Origin: Candidatus Bathyarchaeota archaeon
Lineage (GTDB): Archaea; Thermoproteota; Bathyarchaeia; Bathyarchaeales; Bathyarchaeaceae
DNA: 13,952 nt
Reading direction: 5' to 3'
Assembly: GCA_020350305.1 (NCBI GenBank)
Contig: CP070709.1
Coordinates: 731,567 to 745,518 of the forward strand
Part shown: positions 1 to 6,406 of the stretch, piece after piece
How positions within the stretch are numbered: the first letter of the stretch is position 1
Layout: the number at the start of each line of letters is the position of its first letter
Translations under genes and position numbers: made by a program
The notes under the pieces: model-generated
What the model was told of the DNA's origin: nothing
Seen by the model: only the letters and a program-made list of their open reading frames with translations
The model's database searches: none

Positions 1-239
1 CGGTGGCTGCATTCTTTCTCAAGCTCGTCGGGAAGATTAACAATAGAAAGTGCTTTGAACGGACACTTCTTTATGCAGATGCCGCACCCCACACATAACG
101 CCTCCACGATCAGAGGCTTATCGTTCTCAAATCGAATGGCCTCGATCTTGCTTCTCACTTTTGGGCAAAAACTGTAACATGGTCTACCGCAACGCTTCGG
201 TTTGCATCGATCCTTATCGAGCACTGCAACTCGAATCAT
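1..239 (-). CDS. ABCE1: ABCE1/Rli1 ribosome-recycling ATPase, N-terminal part (cut by window edge)
   Basis: ABCE1 splits ribosomes into subunits after termination or rescue, working with aRF1 or Pelota in the cytoplasm. Only the first 79 codons are in the window. They encode the N-terminal iron-sulfur domain: a first cysteine set at C12, C17, C21 and C25 (RCKPKRCG...C..FCP), then a ferredoxin-like set C49-x2-C52-x2-C55-x3-C59-P, followed by a stretch reading ALSIVNLPDEL, a pattern I recognise from archaeal and eukaryotic ABCE1. The ABC domains lie beyond base 1. The start is ATG at 237-239, with GGAGA five bases upstream and a TATA-like box near 291-302. A plain 2[4Fe-4S] ferredoxin is less likely because of the RCKPKRCG opening and the sequence after the second cluster motif. 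The gene runs out of the window on the left. A Glu/Trp micro-ORF lies upstream on the same strand. Confidence 0.92.
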   Translation of the reverse strand, partial: MIRVAVLDKDRCKPKRCGRPCYSFCPKVRSKIEAIRFENDKPLIVEALCVGCGICIKKCPFKALSIVNLPDELEKECSH

Positions 240-290
240 ATTTCTCTCCGTTCTCACATTATTTAGAATAAAATGAATAGAAGGAAGGAT

Positions 291-302
291 AATAAGTTTA
301 AG
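291..302 (-). promoter_or_regulatory. Candidate TATA box for ABCE1
   Basis: On the minus strand this reads CTTAAACTTATT. It lies 52-63 bases before the ABCE1 ATG, which would give a leader of about 30 bases carrying the GGAGA site. It would allow ABCE1 to be transcribed independently of the micro-ORF upstream. Called by eye only. Confidence 0.35.
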
Positions 303-367
303 TCATAGATTATCAGAACGAAGGCCTAGACTTCTAGAATAAGAAATATAGAAAACCAATTTTTCAG

Positions 368-373
368 AAAAAA
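368..373 (-). terminator. T-run just downstream of the Glu/Trp micro-ORF
   Basis: Six T residues follow the micro-ORF stop on the minus strand, then more T-rich sequence (CTGAAAAATTGGTTTTC). A weak T5/A5 pairing with a three-base loop is possible. Archaeal RNA polymerase can terminate at T-runs, so this could end or attenuate the micro-ORF transcript before ABCE1. The run is short, so read-through is also possible. Confidence 0.3.
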
Positions 374-376
374 CTA

Positions 377-436
377 TCATTCTTCCTCTTCCCACTCTTC
401 TTCCTCCTCTTCTTCCCATTCCTCTTCTTCCTCCAC
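377..436 (-). CDS. Glu/Trp micro-ORF (19 residues, VEEEEEWEEEEEEEWEEEE), function unknown
   Basis: This short ORF encodes a peptide made only of Glu and Trp after the start. The likely start is GTG at 434-436 because GGAGGTG sits six bases before it, one of the strongest ribosome-binding sites in the window. In-frame GTG codons at 443-445 and 458-460 would give up to 27 residues (adding VAIKEVKT), but have no clear ribosome-binding site. GAA and GAG alternate irregularly and tryptophan interrupts the runs, which suggests selection on the peptide rather than a simple trinucleotide repeat. A TATA-like box lies at 493-504 and a T-run follows the stop. The ORF sits 137 bases before ABCE1 on the same strand. 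I do not recognise a family. It may be a regulatory leader peptide, a free acidic microprotein, or a purine-rich tract that happens to be open. Confidence 0.5.
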   Translation of the reverse strand: MEEEEEWEEEEEEEWEEEE

Positions 437-492
437 CGTTTTCACCTCCTTTATCGCCACTCGGCCGCGGTCATTTTACCCAAGCACACAAA

Positions 493-504
493 GATTTTTT
501 AAAT
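493..504 (-). promoter_or_regulatory. Candidate TATA box for the Glu/Trp micro-ORF
   Basis: The minus strand reads ATTTAAAAAATC. Transcription would start near 470-475, just before the upstream GTG at 458-460 and about 35 bases before the GTG at 434-436, so the GGAGGTG site would be on the transcript. It supports the micro-ORF being expressed. Called by eye. Confidence 0.4.
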
Positions 505-556
505 TTTTCCATATACTGGTAACAAAATTAAGGGTGTAAAAAGGATGAAAAGCGTC

Positions 557-1516
557 CTAGGCAGCTTCTTTTACAATCTTTGCCTTCAACGCGGCTTTCG
601 GCTGGCGAGTTTTTACTGTCATGTATGCCCAACAGAGATTCGGGGAATTATGTGCCGCACCTACCCTGCCGAGCATGTCCACCGCAATCAAACCCATGAA
701 GCCACTGTGCATCCTTCGATTCACAAGCCTAACTGAACTTTCTGCAGCTTCTTGCGCAGATTTTCCACTACACATAGAGTCACAAGTGTTCTTTGCTAAA
801 ACAAGTTTGATAGCGATCTCTCCGATTCCCGTTGTAGAGCAGGCGCCAGCTTCATTGTCCGCGTACGTGCCGCATCCTATGAGAGGAGAGTCTCCGATCC
901 TTCCGGGAAACTTAAGGGAAAAGCCTCCTGTAGAGGTTGCCGCCGCCACGTTTCCGTCTTTGTCCAACGCTACAGCACCCACCGTACTTGCCTCGAAAAG
1001 TTGCGAGTGGGAGGAAACAAGCTTGTACAACTTTGGTAGGTAATCCAGCTTTTTTCGCATCAACCTTTCCTTGAGATCACGCCAATACTGTGCCCGGAGT
1101 TTCGTAAGCGGATTTCTTCTCTCTAAACCAAAAAGATCAGCCAATTTCTCAGCTCCATCCGCTACAACAAACACATGATCAGTGTTTTCCATCACAATTC
1201 GCGCTAAGCAAACTGGATTCTTGGTGTCGCTCAGTAGCCCCGTGGCTCCAGCGTCAAGCGTTTTTCCATCCATGATAGATGCTTCCATTTCTATGCGCTT
1301 GTCGATGGTTAGAGCTGAGCCAAGTCCGGCGTTAAAAACTTCATTATCCTCCATCTGTGCAACTGCTGCTTCAACTGCGTCAAGGGCGCTATCATTGCTC
1401 TTCAAGATTTCGAATCCAGCCTTCGCAGCTTCTTTTACACCTCTAAGGCCAAGATTTTTTCTTTCAGTTCGCCAAACTCCGGCTCCGCCGTGGATGACGA
1501 TAACAGGTTCTTGCAC
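557..1516 (-). CDS. Isoaspartyl peptidase / type-2 (Ntn-hydrolase) L-asparaginase
   Basis: Members of this family autocleave to alpha and beta chains and hydrolyse isoaspartyl dipeptides and L-asparagine in the cytoplasm. The sequence has the opening HGGAG motif (residues 9-13), then FNAGLGSALT and MDG in the alpha part. The nucleophile motif STVGAVALD gives the expected new N-terminal Thr at residue 178 of the form called here. The beta part has GRIGDSPLIGCGTYAD and CSTTGIGE, which line the substrate pocket in characterised members. I chose GTG at 1514-1516 (319 residues) because AGGTGAG precedes it at good spacing. The open frame extends to TTG at 1532-1534, adding six residues without a ribosome-binding site. 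A TATA-like box at 1567-1574 fits the shorter form. It is transcribed away from the Sua5-type gene. Whether the substrate in vivo is isoaspartyl peptide or asparagine cannot be told from sequence. Confidence 0.9.
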   Translation of the reverse strand: MQEPVIVIHGGAGVWRTERKNLGLRGVKEAAKAGFEILKSNDSALDAVEAAVAQMEDNEVFNAGLGSALTIDKRIEMEASIMDGKTLDAGATGLLSDTKNPVCLARIVMENTDHVFVVADGAEKLADLFGLERRNPLTKLRAQYWRDLKERLMRKKLDYLPKLYKLVSSHSQLFEASTVGAVALDKDGNVAAATSTGGFSLKFPGRIGDSPLIGCGTYADNEAGACSTTGIGEIAIKLVLAKNTCDSMCSGKSAQEAAESSVRLVNRRMHSGFMGLIAVDMLGRVGAAHNSPNLCWAYMTVKTRQPKAALKAKIVKEAA

Positions 1517-1566
1517 AGTTCTCACCTTTCGCAATGGAATTTGGTAGTTACATGCTTAGGTCTTGG

Positions 1567-1574
1567 ATTTAAAA
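1567..1574 (-). promoter_or_regulatory. Candidate TATA box between the divergent asparaginase and Sua5-type genes
   Basis: The site reads TTTTAAAT on the minus strand and ATTTAAAA on the plus strand, so it is close to symmetric. On the minus strand it lies 51 bases before the chosen asparaginase GTG, giving a leader of about 25-30 bases that includes AGGTGAG. For the plus-strand gene it would leave a leader near 95 bases, so the match is better for the asparaginase. A second AT-rich site near 1625-1632 may serve the plus gene. Confidence 0.35.
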
Positions 1575-1690
1575 CCTATCTATGTGTTAACAACAACAAA
1601 ACTAATCATATGTCCCGTGTGAGAAAATATGGTGAGACCAATAACCGTGAACTTAACTACTTGTTTTACCATCCCAAAAGGTGTGAAGAA

Positions 1691-2299
1691 ATGCGAATTC
1701 TAAAGATAACGAGAGAAAACATTCTAACTGCTTCGCAAATAGTGAAAACTGGAGGCTTAATCGTGTATCCGACAGATACTGTTTATGGGCTAGGCTGCGA
1801 CCCGTTCAATGTAGAGGCTGTCAAACGGGTTTTTAGGGCAAAGGGCGAGAGGAAGAAGCCACTACCCATATTAGCTTCAGATATTGAACGTGCTGAAAAA
1901 ATAGCTTATTTATCAAAAAACGCCAGAAAGATTGCGGATAGGTTTTGGCCTGGCCCGCTCATGATTGTCGTTCCGAAGAAACCAACTCTCCCAAACATCG
2001 TCACATGCAACTTAGGTTCCGTGGGCGTACGAGTGCCGAAACACGATCTAGCCATTCAATTCATCTCCTTGTCGAATGGTCTCCTCGTGGGGACTAGCGC
2101 CAACAAAGCAGGAGAAAAACCAGCACTAACCGCCTCTGAGGCTGCTGAACAGTTAGGGGAGGAAGCAGATGTCATCCTTGATATGGGACCCACATCTCTT
2201 GGTGTACCATCCACTGTAATTGATTTGACTTCAGAGAAGCCGAGAATCCTGCGTAAGGGACCAGTAAGTTCTAAAGATATCTTTAGTTTTCTTCAGTAA
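1691..2299 (+). CDS. sua5: Threonylcarbamoyl-AMP synthase, YrdC/Sua5 family (single-domain form)
   Basis: This enzyme makes threonylcarbamoyl-AMP from threonine, bicarbonate and ATP, the first step of t6A37 formation on ANN-decoding tRNAs; the KEOPS complex then transfers the group. The YrdC domain fills the 202-residue protein: GGLIVYPTDTVYGLGCD (21-37), the KGERKKPLPIL segment (51-61) with its Lys/Arg ligands, RFWPGPLMIVVP (84-95), VGVRVP (111-116), LLVGTSANKAGE (131-142) and STVIDL (174-179). It lacks the extra C-terminal SUA5 domain of the longer archaeal and eukaryotic form, so it resembles TsaC/YrdC in size. The start is ATG 1691 with AAGGTGT six bases before it. The open frame runs back to 1490, but that extension overlaps the asparaginase on the other strand and shows no family similarity. 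The THUMP gene follows after 34 bases, and Cgi121 is close by. Confidence 0.93.
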   Translation: MRILKITRENILTASQIVKTGGLIVYPTDTVYGLGCDPFNVEAVKRVFRAKGERKKPLPILASDIERAEKIAYLSKNARKIADRFWPGPLMIVVPKKPTLPNIVTCNLGSVGVRVPKHDLAIQFISLSNGLLVGTSANKAGEKPALTASEAAEQLGEEADVILDMGPTSLGVPSTVIDLTSEKPRILRKGPVSSKDIFSFLQ

Positions 2300-2333
2300 A
2301 ATAGCCTTATTTAGCTTCAGGAGGGAAAAGTTG

Positions 2334-2855
2334 ATGCTGAAGGACTTTAACCTACTTATTTCGACTTCTCGGGGGAACGAAGAAAACACATGTTCTGAGG
2401 CGTGGCACTTGTTAAGTGTAATAGGCGACACATCAGCTACAACCGACAAAACAGGGGTCTTAGGACTCGTAACCGCCAAAACAACACTTAACCCCTTCGA
2501 GGTCATCAAAAAGTTTCGAGAAATTCTAAAGGAAAGCCCATGGGAATTCCGCTACACACTCAGAGTTATTCCCATCGAAAGGATTGCACACACAAATCTC
2601 AAAGAGATTAAAAAAACAGCCACGCAACTCGCTTCAAAAGTAAACCAAAACGAAACATTCCGCGTGACGGCGGAGAAAAGATTCACTGCGCTTTCAACTA
2701 AAGAGATAATCGAAGCTGCAGCAACGAACATTGACAGAAAGGTAGAACTGGAAAATCCAGACAAAATCGTTCTCATAGAAATAATTGGAGAACTGACTGG
2801 TATATCAATTATAAAACCCGTAGACATCTTGTCGGTGGTGAAAGAACGGACATAG
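2334..2855 (+). CDS. Tan1-like THUMP-domain RNA-binding protein
   Basis: The protein has 173 residues. The C-terminal half carries a THUMP pattern: TFRVTAEKRF, then an alpha helix (STKEIIEAAATNI), KVELENPDKIVLIEIIGELTGISII. The N-terminal half (LLISTSRGNEENTCSEAWHLL) matches the opening of archaeal proteins related to yeast Tan1. In yeast, Tan1 presents tRNA to the acetyltransferase Kre33 for ac4C12 formation; an archaeal counterpart would act with a TmcA/NAT10-type enzyme. That partner is not in this window, so the specific role is inference. ATG 2334 follows GGAGGG by eight bases; TTG 2331, directly before it, is an alternative that adds one residue. The gene is the second of a short operon with the Sua5-type gene. 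Its stop touches the stop of the opposing Cgi121 gene with no intervening base. Confidence 0.82.
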   Translation: MLKDFNLLISTSRGNEENTCSEAWHLLSVIGDTSATTDKTGVLGLVTAKTTLNPFEVIKKFREILKESPWEFRYTLRVIPIERIAHTNLKEIKKTATQLASKVNQNETFRVTAEKRFTALSTKEIIEAAATNIDRKVELENPDKIVLIEIIGELTGISIIKPVDILSVVKERT

Positions 2856-3422
2856 CTAACGCCGAGTTACCAGCAGAGCCACGTGTTCGATCGCCAAATC
2901 AATCAAGGCTTCTTTTTCAAGGCCCTTCTTCTCCAATTTAGCCTCAAGTTCAAGATCAGAAATACCAAACAATCTTCTGATGTCCTCCACTTTTTCATCA
3001 GTCAGCTTAAGAACACTATCATCACGTTCACCGGGCATCAGCTGAGAAACGATTTCTAAAGTCGCGTTCGCCTCTTGCTTTGTTTTGGTGATTGCAAGAA
3101 CCGCAACATGCGGGGACTCGGGCTTGATTCCAAGCAAATCCACGGCTTTGCTAATCTGCCGCTGAGCCGAAGCGTAAAGAAGAGCTTCAACAGCAAAACT
3201 ATTTGAAATGTTCAACTTGCCTTTGAAGGCTTTCAGCGCGTTCAAGACGGCAAAATACAGATGCTCCCATCCTGCTATCAGTTTAGCATCGAAAAGCTGA
3301 ATTTGGGTATCTTTGGTCTTCTTTCGAACTTGGCCGAAGAAGTTTTTAACATCATTTATTTTGACGCTTCTGAAGCCAGCTATGGCGGCGTACGTGTTAA
3401 AATCCTCCATCTTTTTGATCAA
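2856..3422 (-). CDS. cgi121: KEOPS complex subunit Cgi121
   Basis: Cgi121 binds Bud32 in KEOPS and, in archaea, helps recruit the 3' CCA end of tRNA during t6A transfer. The 188-residue protein has the family hallmarks: an early IAGFRSV strand, AKLIAGWEHLYFAVLNALKAF, then NISNSFAVEALLYASAQRQISKA, where the RQI motif follows the N..S...E.L.Y.S core, and LLGI afterwards. A DDSVL motif follows the last core helix. Sua5-type and THUMP genes on the opposite strand make a t6A/tRNA context. The start is TTG 3422, preceded by GAGGG at six bases and overlapping the upstream phosphoribosyltransferase stop as TTGA, which points to translational coupling. ATG 3410 is an alternative that removes four residues but leaves the ribosome-binding site too far away. 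Length is slightly above short archaeal homologues. Confidence 0.88.
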   Translation of the reverse strand: MIKKMEDFNTYAAIAGFRSVKINDVKNFFGQVRKKTKDTQIQLFDAKLIAGWEHLYFAVLNALKAFKGKLNISNSFAVEALLYASAQRQISKAVDLLGIKPESPHVAVLAITKTKQEANATLEIVSQLMPGERDDSVLKLTDEKVEDIRRLFGISDLELEAKLEKKGLEKEALIDLAIEHVALLVTRR

Positions 3423-4018
3423 ATCTGTCCCTCAGAAACTTCTCGAATAAATCGCTCTGCAAGTTTGTGGTCCATTCCATAATTCACAAGTTTTTCCTTG
3501 ACTTCCTCGACGGTTCCTCCTTGACGCTTGTATTGTTCGACAAGCTTTCTGATAGTTTCTTTTCTTTCCCATGGAAAAACAACCCATGCACTTGATTCTT
3601 TTTTGTAATAGTCGGGGGTCACCACGCTCCATGGTTTATAATAGATTGTTGCAATCTTGATTTCAAATGCACCCTGCTTCTCCAAATGCGATTGTATGAG
3701 TCGAAGGCTTTTACCAGTGTCTGCGATTTCGTCTACAACAAGCACCTTTTTGTCTCGCACCGAAACGGAAACTGGCTGCGCTATCGTAGGTTCACCCTTG
3801 GTCTCTGCAACCCCCATGTAAAATTCTGTCTTAACATTCGCAAGCTCAGGGTTTTCCAGCAAATCAGACAGCACCCTTGCCGGAGGCCATCCTCCACGCG
3901 AAACACCTAGAATCACGTCTGGTTTAAAACCATCTTTTCGGATTTTGTCGGCGAGATTCAGAAGCATTTCATAAATCTGCTCCCACGTAGGAATCTCCAA
4001 TTCCAACTTTGAGCCCAA
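3419..4018 (-). CDS. Purine-type phosphoribosyltransferase (PRTase type I fold)
   Basis: It should transfer a 5-phosphoribosyl group from PRPP to a nucleobase such as xanthine, guanine or hypoxanthine; the base is not certain. The PRPP-binding motif VLVVDEIADTGKSL lies at residues 92-105, with acidic D96-E97. The GVSRGGWPPAR loop at 38-48 and a hydrophobic YYKPWSVVTPDYY segment fit archaeal xanthine/hypoxanthine-type enzymes. A long Lys/Glu-rich C-terminal tail follows (RKLVEQYKRQGGTVEEVKEKLV). I chose TTG at 4016-4018 (199 residues) because GAGGAG precedes it by seven bases and a TATA-like box lies at 4062-4070. The open frame extends to TTG 4093, but that longer N-terminus would contain the promoter. 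It is co-transcribed with Cgi121, overlapping it by four bases. No direct link between its chemistry and t6A synthesis is apparent. Confidence 0.85.
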   Translation of the reverse strand: MGSKLELEIPTWEQIYEMLLNLADKIRKDGFKPDVILGVSRGGWPPARVLSDLLENPELANVKTEFYMGVAETKGEPTIAQPVSVSVRDKKVLVVDEIADTGKSLRLIQSHLEKQGAFEIKIATIYYKPWSVVTPDYYKKESSAWVVFPWERKETIRKLVEQYKRQGGTVEEVKEKLVNYGMDHKLAERFIREVSEGQI

Positions 4019-4061
4019 GATTTTTCTCCTCGGGAAAAGCGGAATAGAAGTTGAGGCAATG

Positions 4062-4070
4062 AATAATTTA
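4062..4070 (-). promoter_or_regulatory. Candidate TATA box for the phosphoribosyltransferase-Cgi121 pair
   Basis: The minus strand reads TAAATTATT, preceded by GGCT. It lies 44-52 bases before TTG 4018, so a transcript would start near 4040 and carry the GAGGAG site. It argues against the longer TTG 4093 start of the phosphoribosyltransferase. Confidence 0.4.
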
Positions 4071-4130
4071 AGCCTTGCCGCCTTGAACTGCAAGTGACGT
4101 TACATCAGACTTTTCTAAAAGAACTTAAAG

Positions 4131-4147
4131 TTTAATACAGTATAATA
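4131..4147 (+). promoter_or_regulatory. Candidate TATA region for the ftcD-hutI genes
   Basis: An AT-rich stretch contains TTTAATAC and TATAATA, about 35-45 bases before the ftcD TTG. The first half would place the start of transcription near 4156, just before the GGAGGA site at 4165-4170. It is the only clear AT-rich box ahead of the histidine-degradation genes. Confidence 0.4.
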
Positions 4148-4178
4148 TTCCAACTCATAGAAATGGAGGACGAATAGC

Positions 4179-5093
4179 TTGAAAGAAACCGTTGAGTGCA
4201 TACCAAATTTTAGCACATCCAATCCCAAAGTTGTGGAAGCCATCCTAAACGAGATAAAGAATGTTGAGGAAGCCTACCTCCTTGACCATACCTACGATGA
4301 TTACTATAATCGGCTCGTTGTTTCCTACATAGGTAGCAAGAACTCCGTTTTTGTAGCGGCTCTGAACTCGGCCATAAAAGCCATTGAACTCATCGATATG
4401 AACAGCCACAAGGGCCAGCATCCACGCGTTGGAGCGGTAGATGTCGTACCATTCATTCCAATCCGAAACGTCAGCTTGGAAGACTGCATCGAGCTGGCAA
4501 GAAAATTTGGGAAAAAGCTAGCGGAAAGATGTGACGTACCAGTCTATCTTTACGGAGAAGCTGCCAGCAGTTCTGAAAGAAGCGATTTGGATTGGATAAG
4601 GCTAGGGGAATATGAAGACCTCCGAGAAATGCTCAGGAAGCCCAGGCGGAAACCAGACTTTGGACCTGCTTCGCCCCACCCCAGAGCAGGCGCAACGATA
4701 ACTGGTGCCCGAAAAGTGATTGCAGGCTTTAACGTAAACCTCGGAACAGCTGATATTCGAATAGCCAAGAAAATAGCCAAGGCGTTGCATGCTAAGAAGG
4801 GAGGATTGGTCTTTGTAAAGGCTATGGCTGTAGAGATACAGGAGAAAAAGATCACTCAGATTGGGATGAGCGTCAGCAACTTTGAGAAAACGCCTCTTTA
4901 CAGAGTTTTCGAATTGATTCGAATTGAGGCGAAACGATACAATGTTCCTATAGTTGGGTCAGAATTCTGTGGGCTAGCTCCGTTGGGGGCGGTAATAGAT
5001 GCAATCAAGTATTACCTGAAAATAGACGATTTAGATGAAGATAGAATCTTAGAAGTTGCTGTACAAAAAGCAATGGAAAAAGGGCGAGAGTGA
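4179..5093 (+). CDS. ftcD: Glutamate formimidoyltransferase (formiminotransferase domain only)
   Basis: FtcD moves the formimino group of N-formimino-L-glutamate to a tetrahydropterin, classically tetrahydrofolate, releasing glutamate; it is the last step of this histidine route. The 304-residue protein opens with VECIPNFS and has the conserved DMNSHKGQHPRVGAVDVVPF block at 73-92, in which His81 aligns with the catalytic His82 of human FTCD. DVPVYLYGEAA, PDFGP, TGARKVIAGFNVNLGT and VGSEFCGLAPLGAV follow in the family order. It stops after the two formiminotransferase subdomains and has no cyclodeaminase domain. The start is TTG 4179, with GGAGGA eight bases before it. The stop at 5091-5093 is one base from the hutI GTG, so the two are probably translated together. 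It is diverged from the phosphoribosyltransferase. Confidence 0.94.
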   Translation: MKETVECIPNFSTSNPKVVEAILNEIKNVEEAYLLDHTYDDYYNRLVVSYIGSKNSVFVAALNSAIKAIELIDMNSHKGQHPRVGAVDVVPFIPIRNVSLEDCIELARKFGKKLAERCDVPVYLYGEAASSSERSDLDWIRLGEYEDLREMLRKPRRKPDFGPASPHPRAGATITGARKVIAGFNVNLGTADIRIAKKIAKALHAKKGGLVFVKAMAVEIQEKKITQIGMSVSNFEKTPLYRVFELIRIEAKRYNVPIVGSEFCGLAPLGAVIDAIKYYLKIDDLDEDRILEVAVQKAMEKGRE

Positions 5094-5094
5094 A

Positions 5095-6372
5095 GTGGCC
5101 AAAGAAAAGGTAGATTTACTGATTGAAAACGCTAGTGAACTAGTCACCCTGAGTGGAGGAACTCAAAGGCCACTTCTAGGCGAAAGAATGAGAGATCTAG
5201 GCATCATAAAAGGCGGCAGTATAGCCGTTAGGAATGGAAGAATAGTTTCCGTAGCAAAAACACGGGAAATCAAAAGGAAATTTGAAAGCGAAGAAACGAT
5301 AGATGCCAGCGGAAAACTGGTTATGCCAAGCTTTGTAGACCCTCACACACACCTCGTTTTCGCTGGCTCCAGAGAAGACGAATTTGAAATGAGAATACAA
5401 GGCTCTACATACATGGAAATCTTGGAAAAAGGAGGCGGAATTCTCAAAACTGTAAATGAAACGAGAAAAGCCAGCAAAGAGGAGCTGCTTAAAAACTGTA
5501 GGAAAACCTTGGACATTATGCTACGGCATGGAACAACCACCATGGAAGCGAAAAGCGGTTATGGATTAACTACAAAAGATGAGATAAAATGCTTAGAAAT
5601 CATGAAACTGTTGGCCCAAGAGCACCCAATCGACATTGTGCGTACATTCCTTGGGGCTCACGCCATCCCATTAGAGTACAAGGACAAGGCAGATGAATAT
5701 GTAAATCTCGTGATAAACGAAATGGTTCCTGCAGTGACAAGCCGTAGGTTAGCGGAATTTTGCGATGTTTTCTGCGAAAAGGGAGTATTTAGCGTAGAAC
5801 AGTCAAGAAGAATTCTCCTAAGTGGTAGAAAACACGGTTTACTACCTAAACTGCACGCAGACGAGATGACTAGGCTTGGAGGAGCTGAACTGGCTGCGGA
5901 AATGCGAGCGGTTTCTGCGGATCATTTGCTTTTTGCTTCTGACAATGGGTTAAGGGCGATGGCGAAGCAAGGGACGGTTGCGGTTCTGCTTCTAGGGGCG
6001 TCTTTTTCGCTTATGATGAACCACTATGCGGATGCTAGAAAGATTATTCAATTGGGCGTACCTGTTGCTTTGGGAACGGATTACAACCCGAACTGTTGGG
6101 TAGAGAGTCAGCAGATTGTAATTGCGTTAGCTTGTCGTGAGATGAAGATGACATCTGCGGAAGCAATAGTGGCAACAACCGTAAACGCCGCTCACGCTAT
6201 CAATCGAGCACAGAATATAGGAACCTTGGAGCCCAATAAAAAGGCTGATGTAATTGTTTTAGATGCTCCAAACCAGAAATTTCTCGGGTACCGATTTGGA
6301 GTAAATCTGGTGGACAAGGTGATAAAAGAAGGAAAACTTGTTGTGGACGAAGGGAAAGTAATTAACAAATAG
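5095..6372 (+). CDS. hutI: Imidazolonepropionase
   Basis: HutI hydrolyses 4-imidazolone-5-propionate to N-formimino-L-glutamate, using a metal-dependent amidohydrolase fold in the cytoplasm. Metal-binding HTH is at residues 84-86 (VDPHTHLVFAG), the third ligand candidate is His189 in FLGAHAIP, and KLHADEM (His254), SADHL (His277) and GTDYNPN (Asp329) complete the pocket. GTTTMEAKSGYGL and GGGILKTVNETR are typical of HutI. The C-terminus returns to the composite beta-sandwich with KKADVIVLD. I chose GTG at 5095 (425 residues), one base after the ftcD stop; purine-rich GGGCGAGAG lies before it. The open frame begins at 5056 inside ftcD, but the extra 13 residues look like out-of-frame ftcD and not like HutI. 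Length fits the family. Confidence 0.94.
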   Translation: MAKEKVDLLIENASELVTLSGGTQRPLLGERMRDLGIIKGGSIAVRNGRIVSVAKTREIKRKFESEETIDASGKLVMPSFVDPHTHLVFAGSREDEFEMRIQGSTYMEILEKGGGILKTVNETRKASKEELLKNCRKTLDIMLRHGTTTMEAKSGYGLTTKDEIKCLEIMKLLAQEHPIDIVRTFLGAHAIPLEYKDKADEYVNLVINEMVPAVTSRRLAEFCDVFCEKGVFSVEQSRRILLSGRKHGLLPKLHADEMTRLGGAELAAEMRAVSADHLLFASDNGLRAMAKQGTVAVLLLGASFSLMMNHYADARKIIQLGVPVALGTDYNPNCWVESQQIVIALACREMKMTSAEAIVATTVNAAHAINRAQNIGTLEPNKKADVIVLDAPNQKFLGYRFGVNLVDKVIKEGKLVVDEGKVINK

Positions 6373-6380
6373 TAAATAAG
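6372..6380 (+). promoter_or_regulatory. Candidate TATA box for hutU
   Basis: GTAAATAAG overlaps the end of the hutI stop codon. A transcript would begin near 6402-6406, essentially at the hutU GTG 6407, which would make a leaderless message. This agrees with the absence of a purine-rich ribosome-binding site before hutU. Confidence 0.35.
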
Positions 6381-6406
6381 GTCTCTTCTTATTCTAGAAC
6401 ACTCGT

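Noticed and set aside
326..338. CTAGA/TCTAG inverted repeat upstream of ABCE1
   Set aside because: Arms of five bases are expected by chance in this AT-rich spacer and are not linked to any promoter element.
377..436. Simple GAA/GAG microsatellite
   Set aside because: The two Glu codons alternate irregularly and TGG codons interrupt at different spacing, so slippage alone does not explain it.
451..474. Seven-codon ATG ORF (MTAAEWR) just before the Glu/Trp micro-ORF
   Set aside because: It is very short, lacks a ribosome-binding site and ends within the ribosome-binding region of the micro-ORF. It could be an upstream ORF but nothing supports that.
545..1043. Plus-strand open frames inside the asparaginase gene
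   Set aside because: They are antisense to a well-supported enzyme, have no family features and no ribosome-binding sites.
1490..1690. N-terminal extension of the Sua5-type ORF back to 1490
   Set aside because: It overlaps the asparaginase on the other strand, shows no family similarity, and a ribosome-binding site with ATG at 1691 gives the normal YrdC start.
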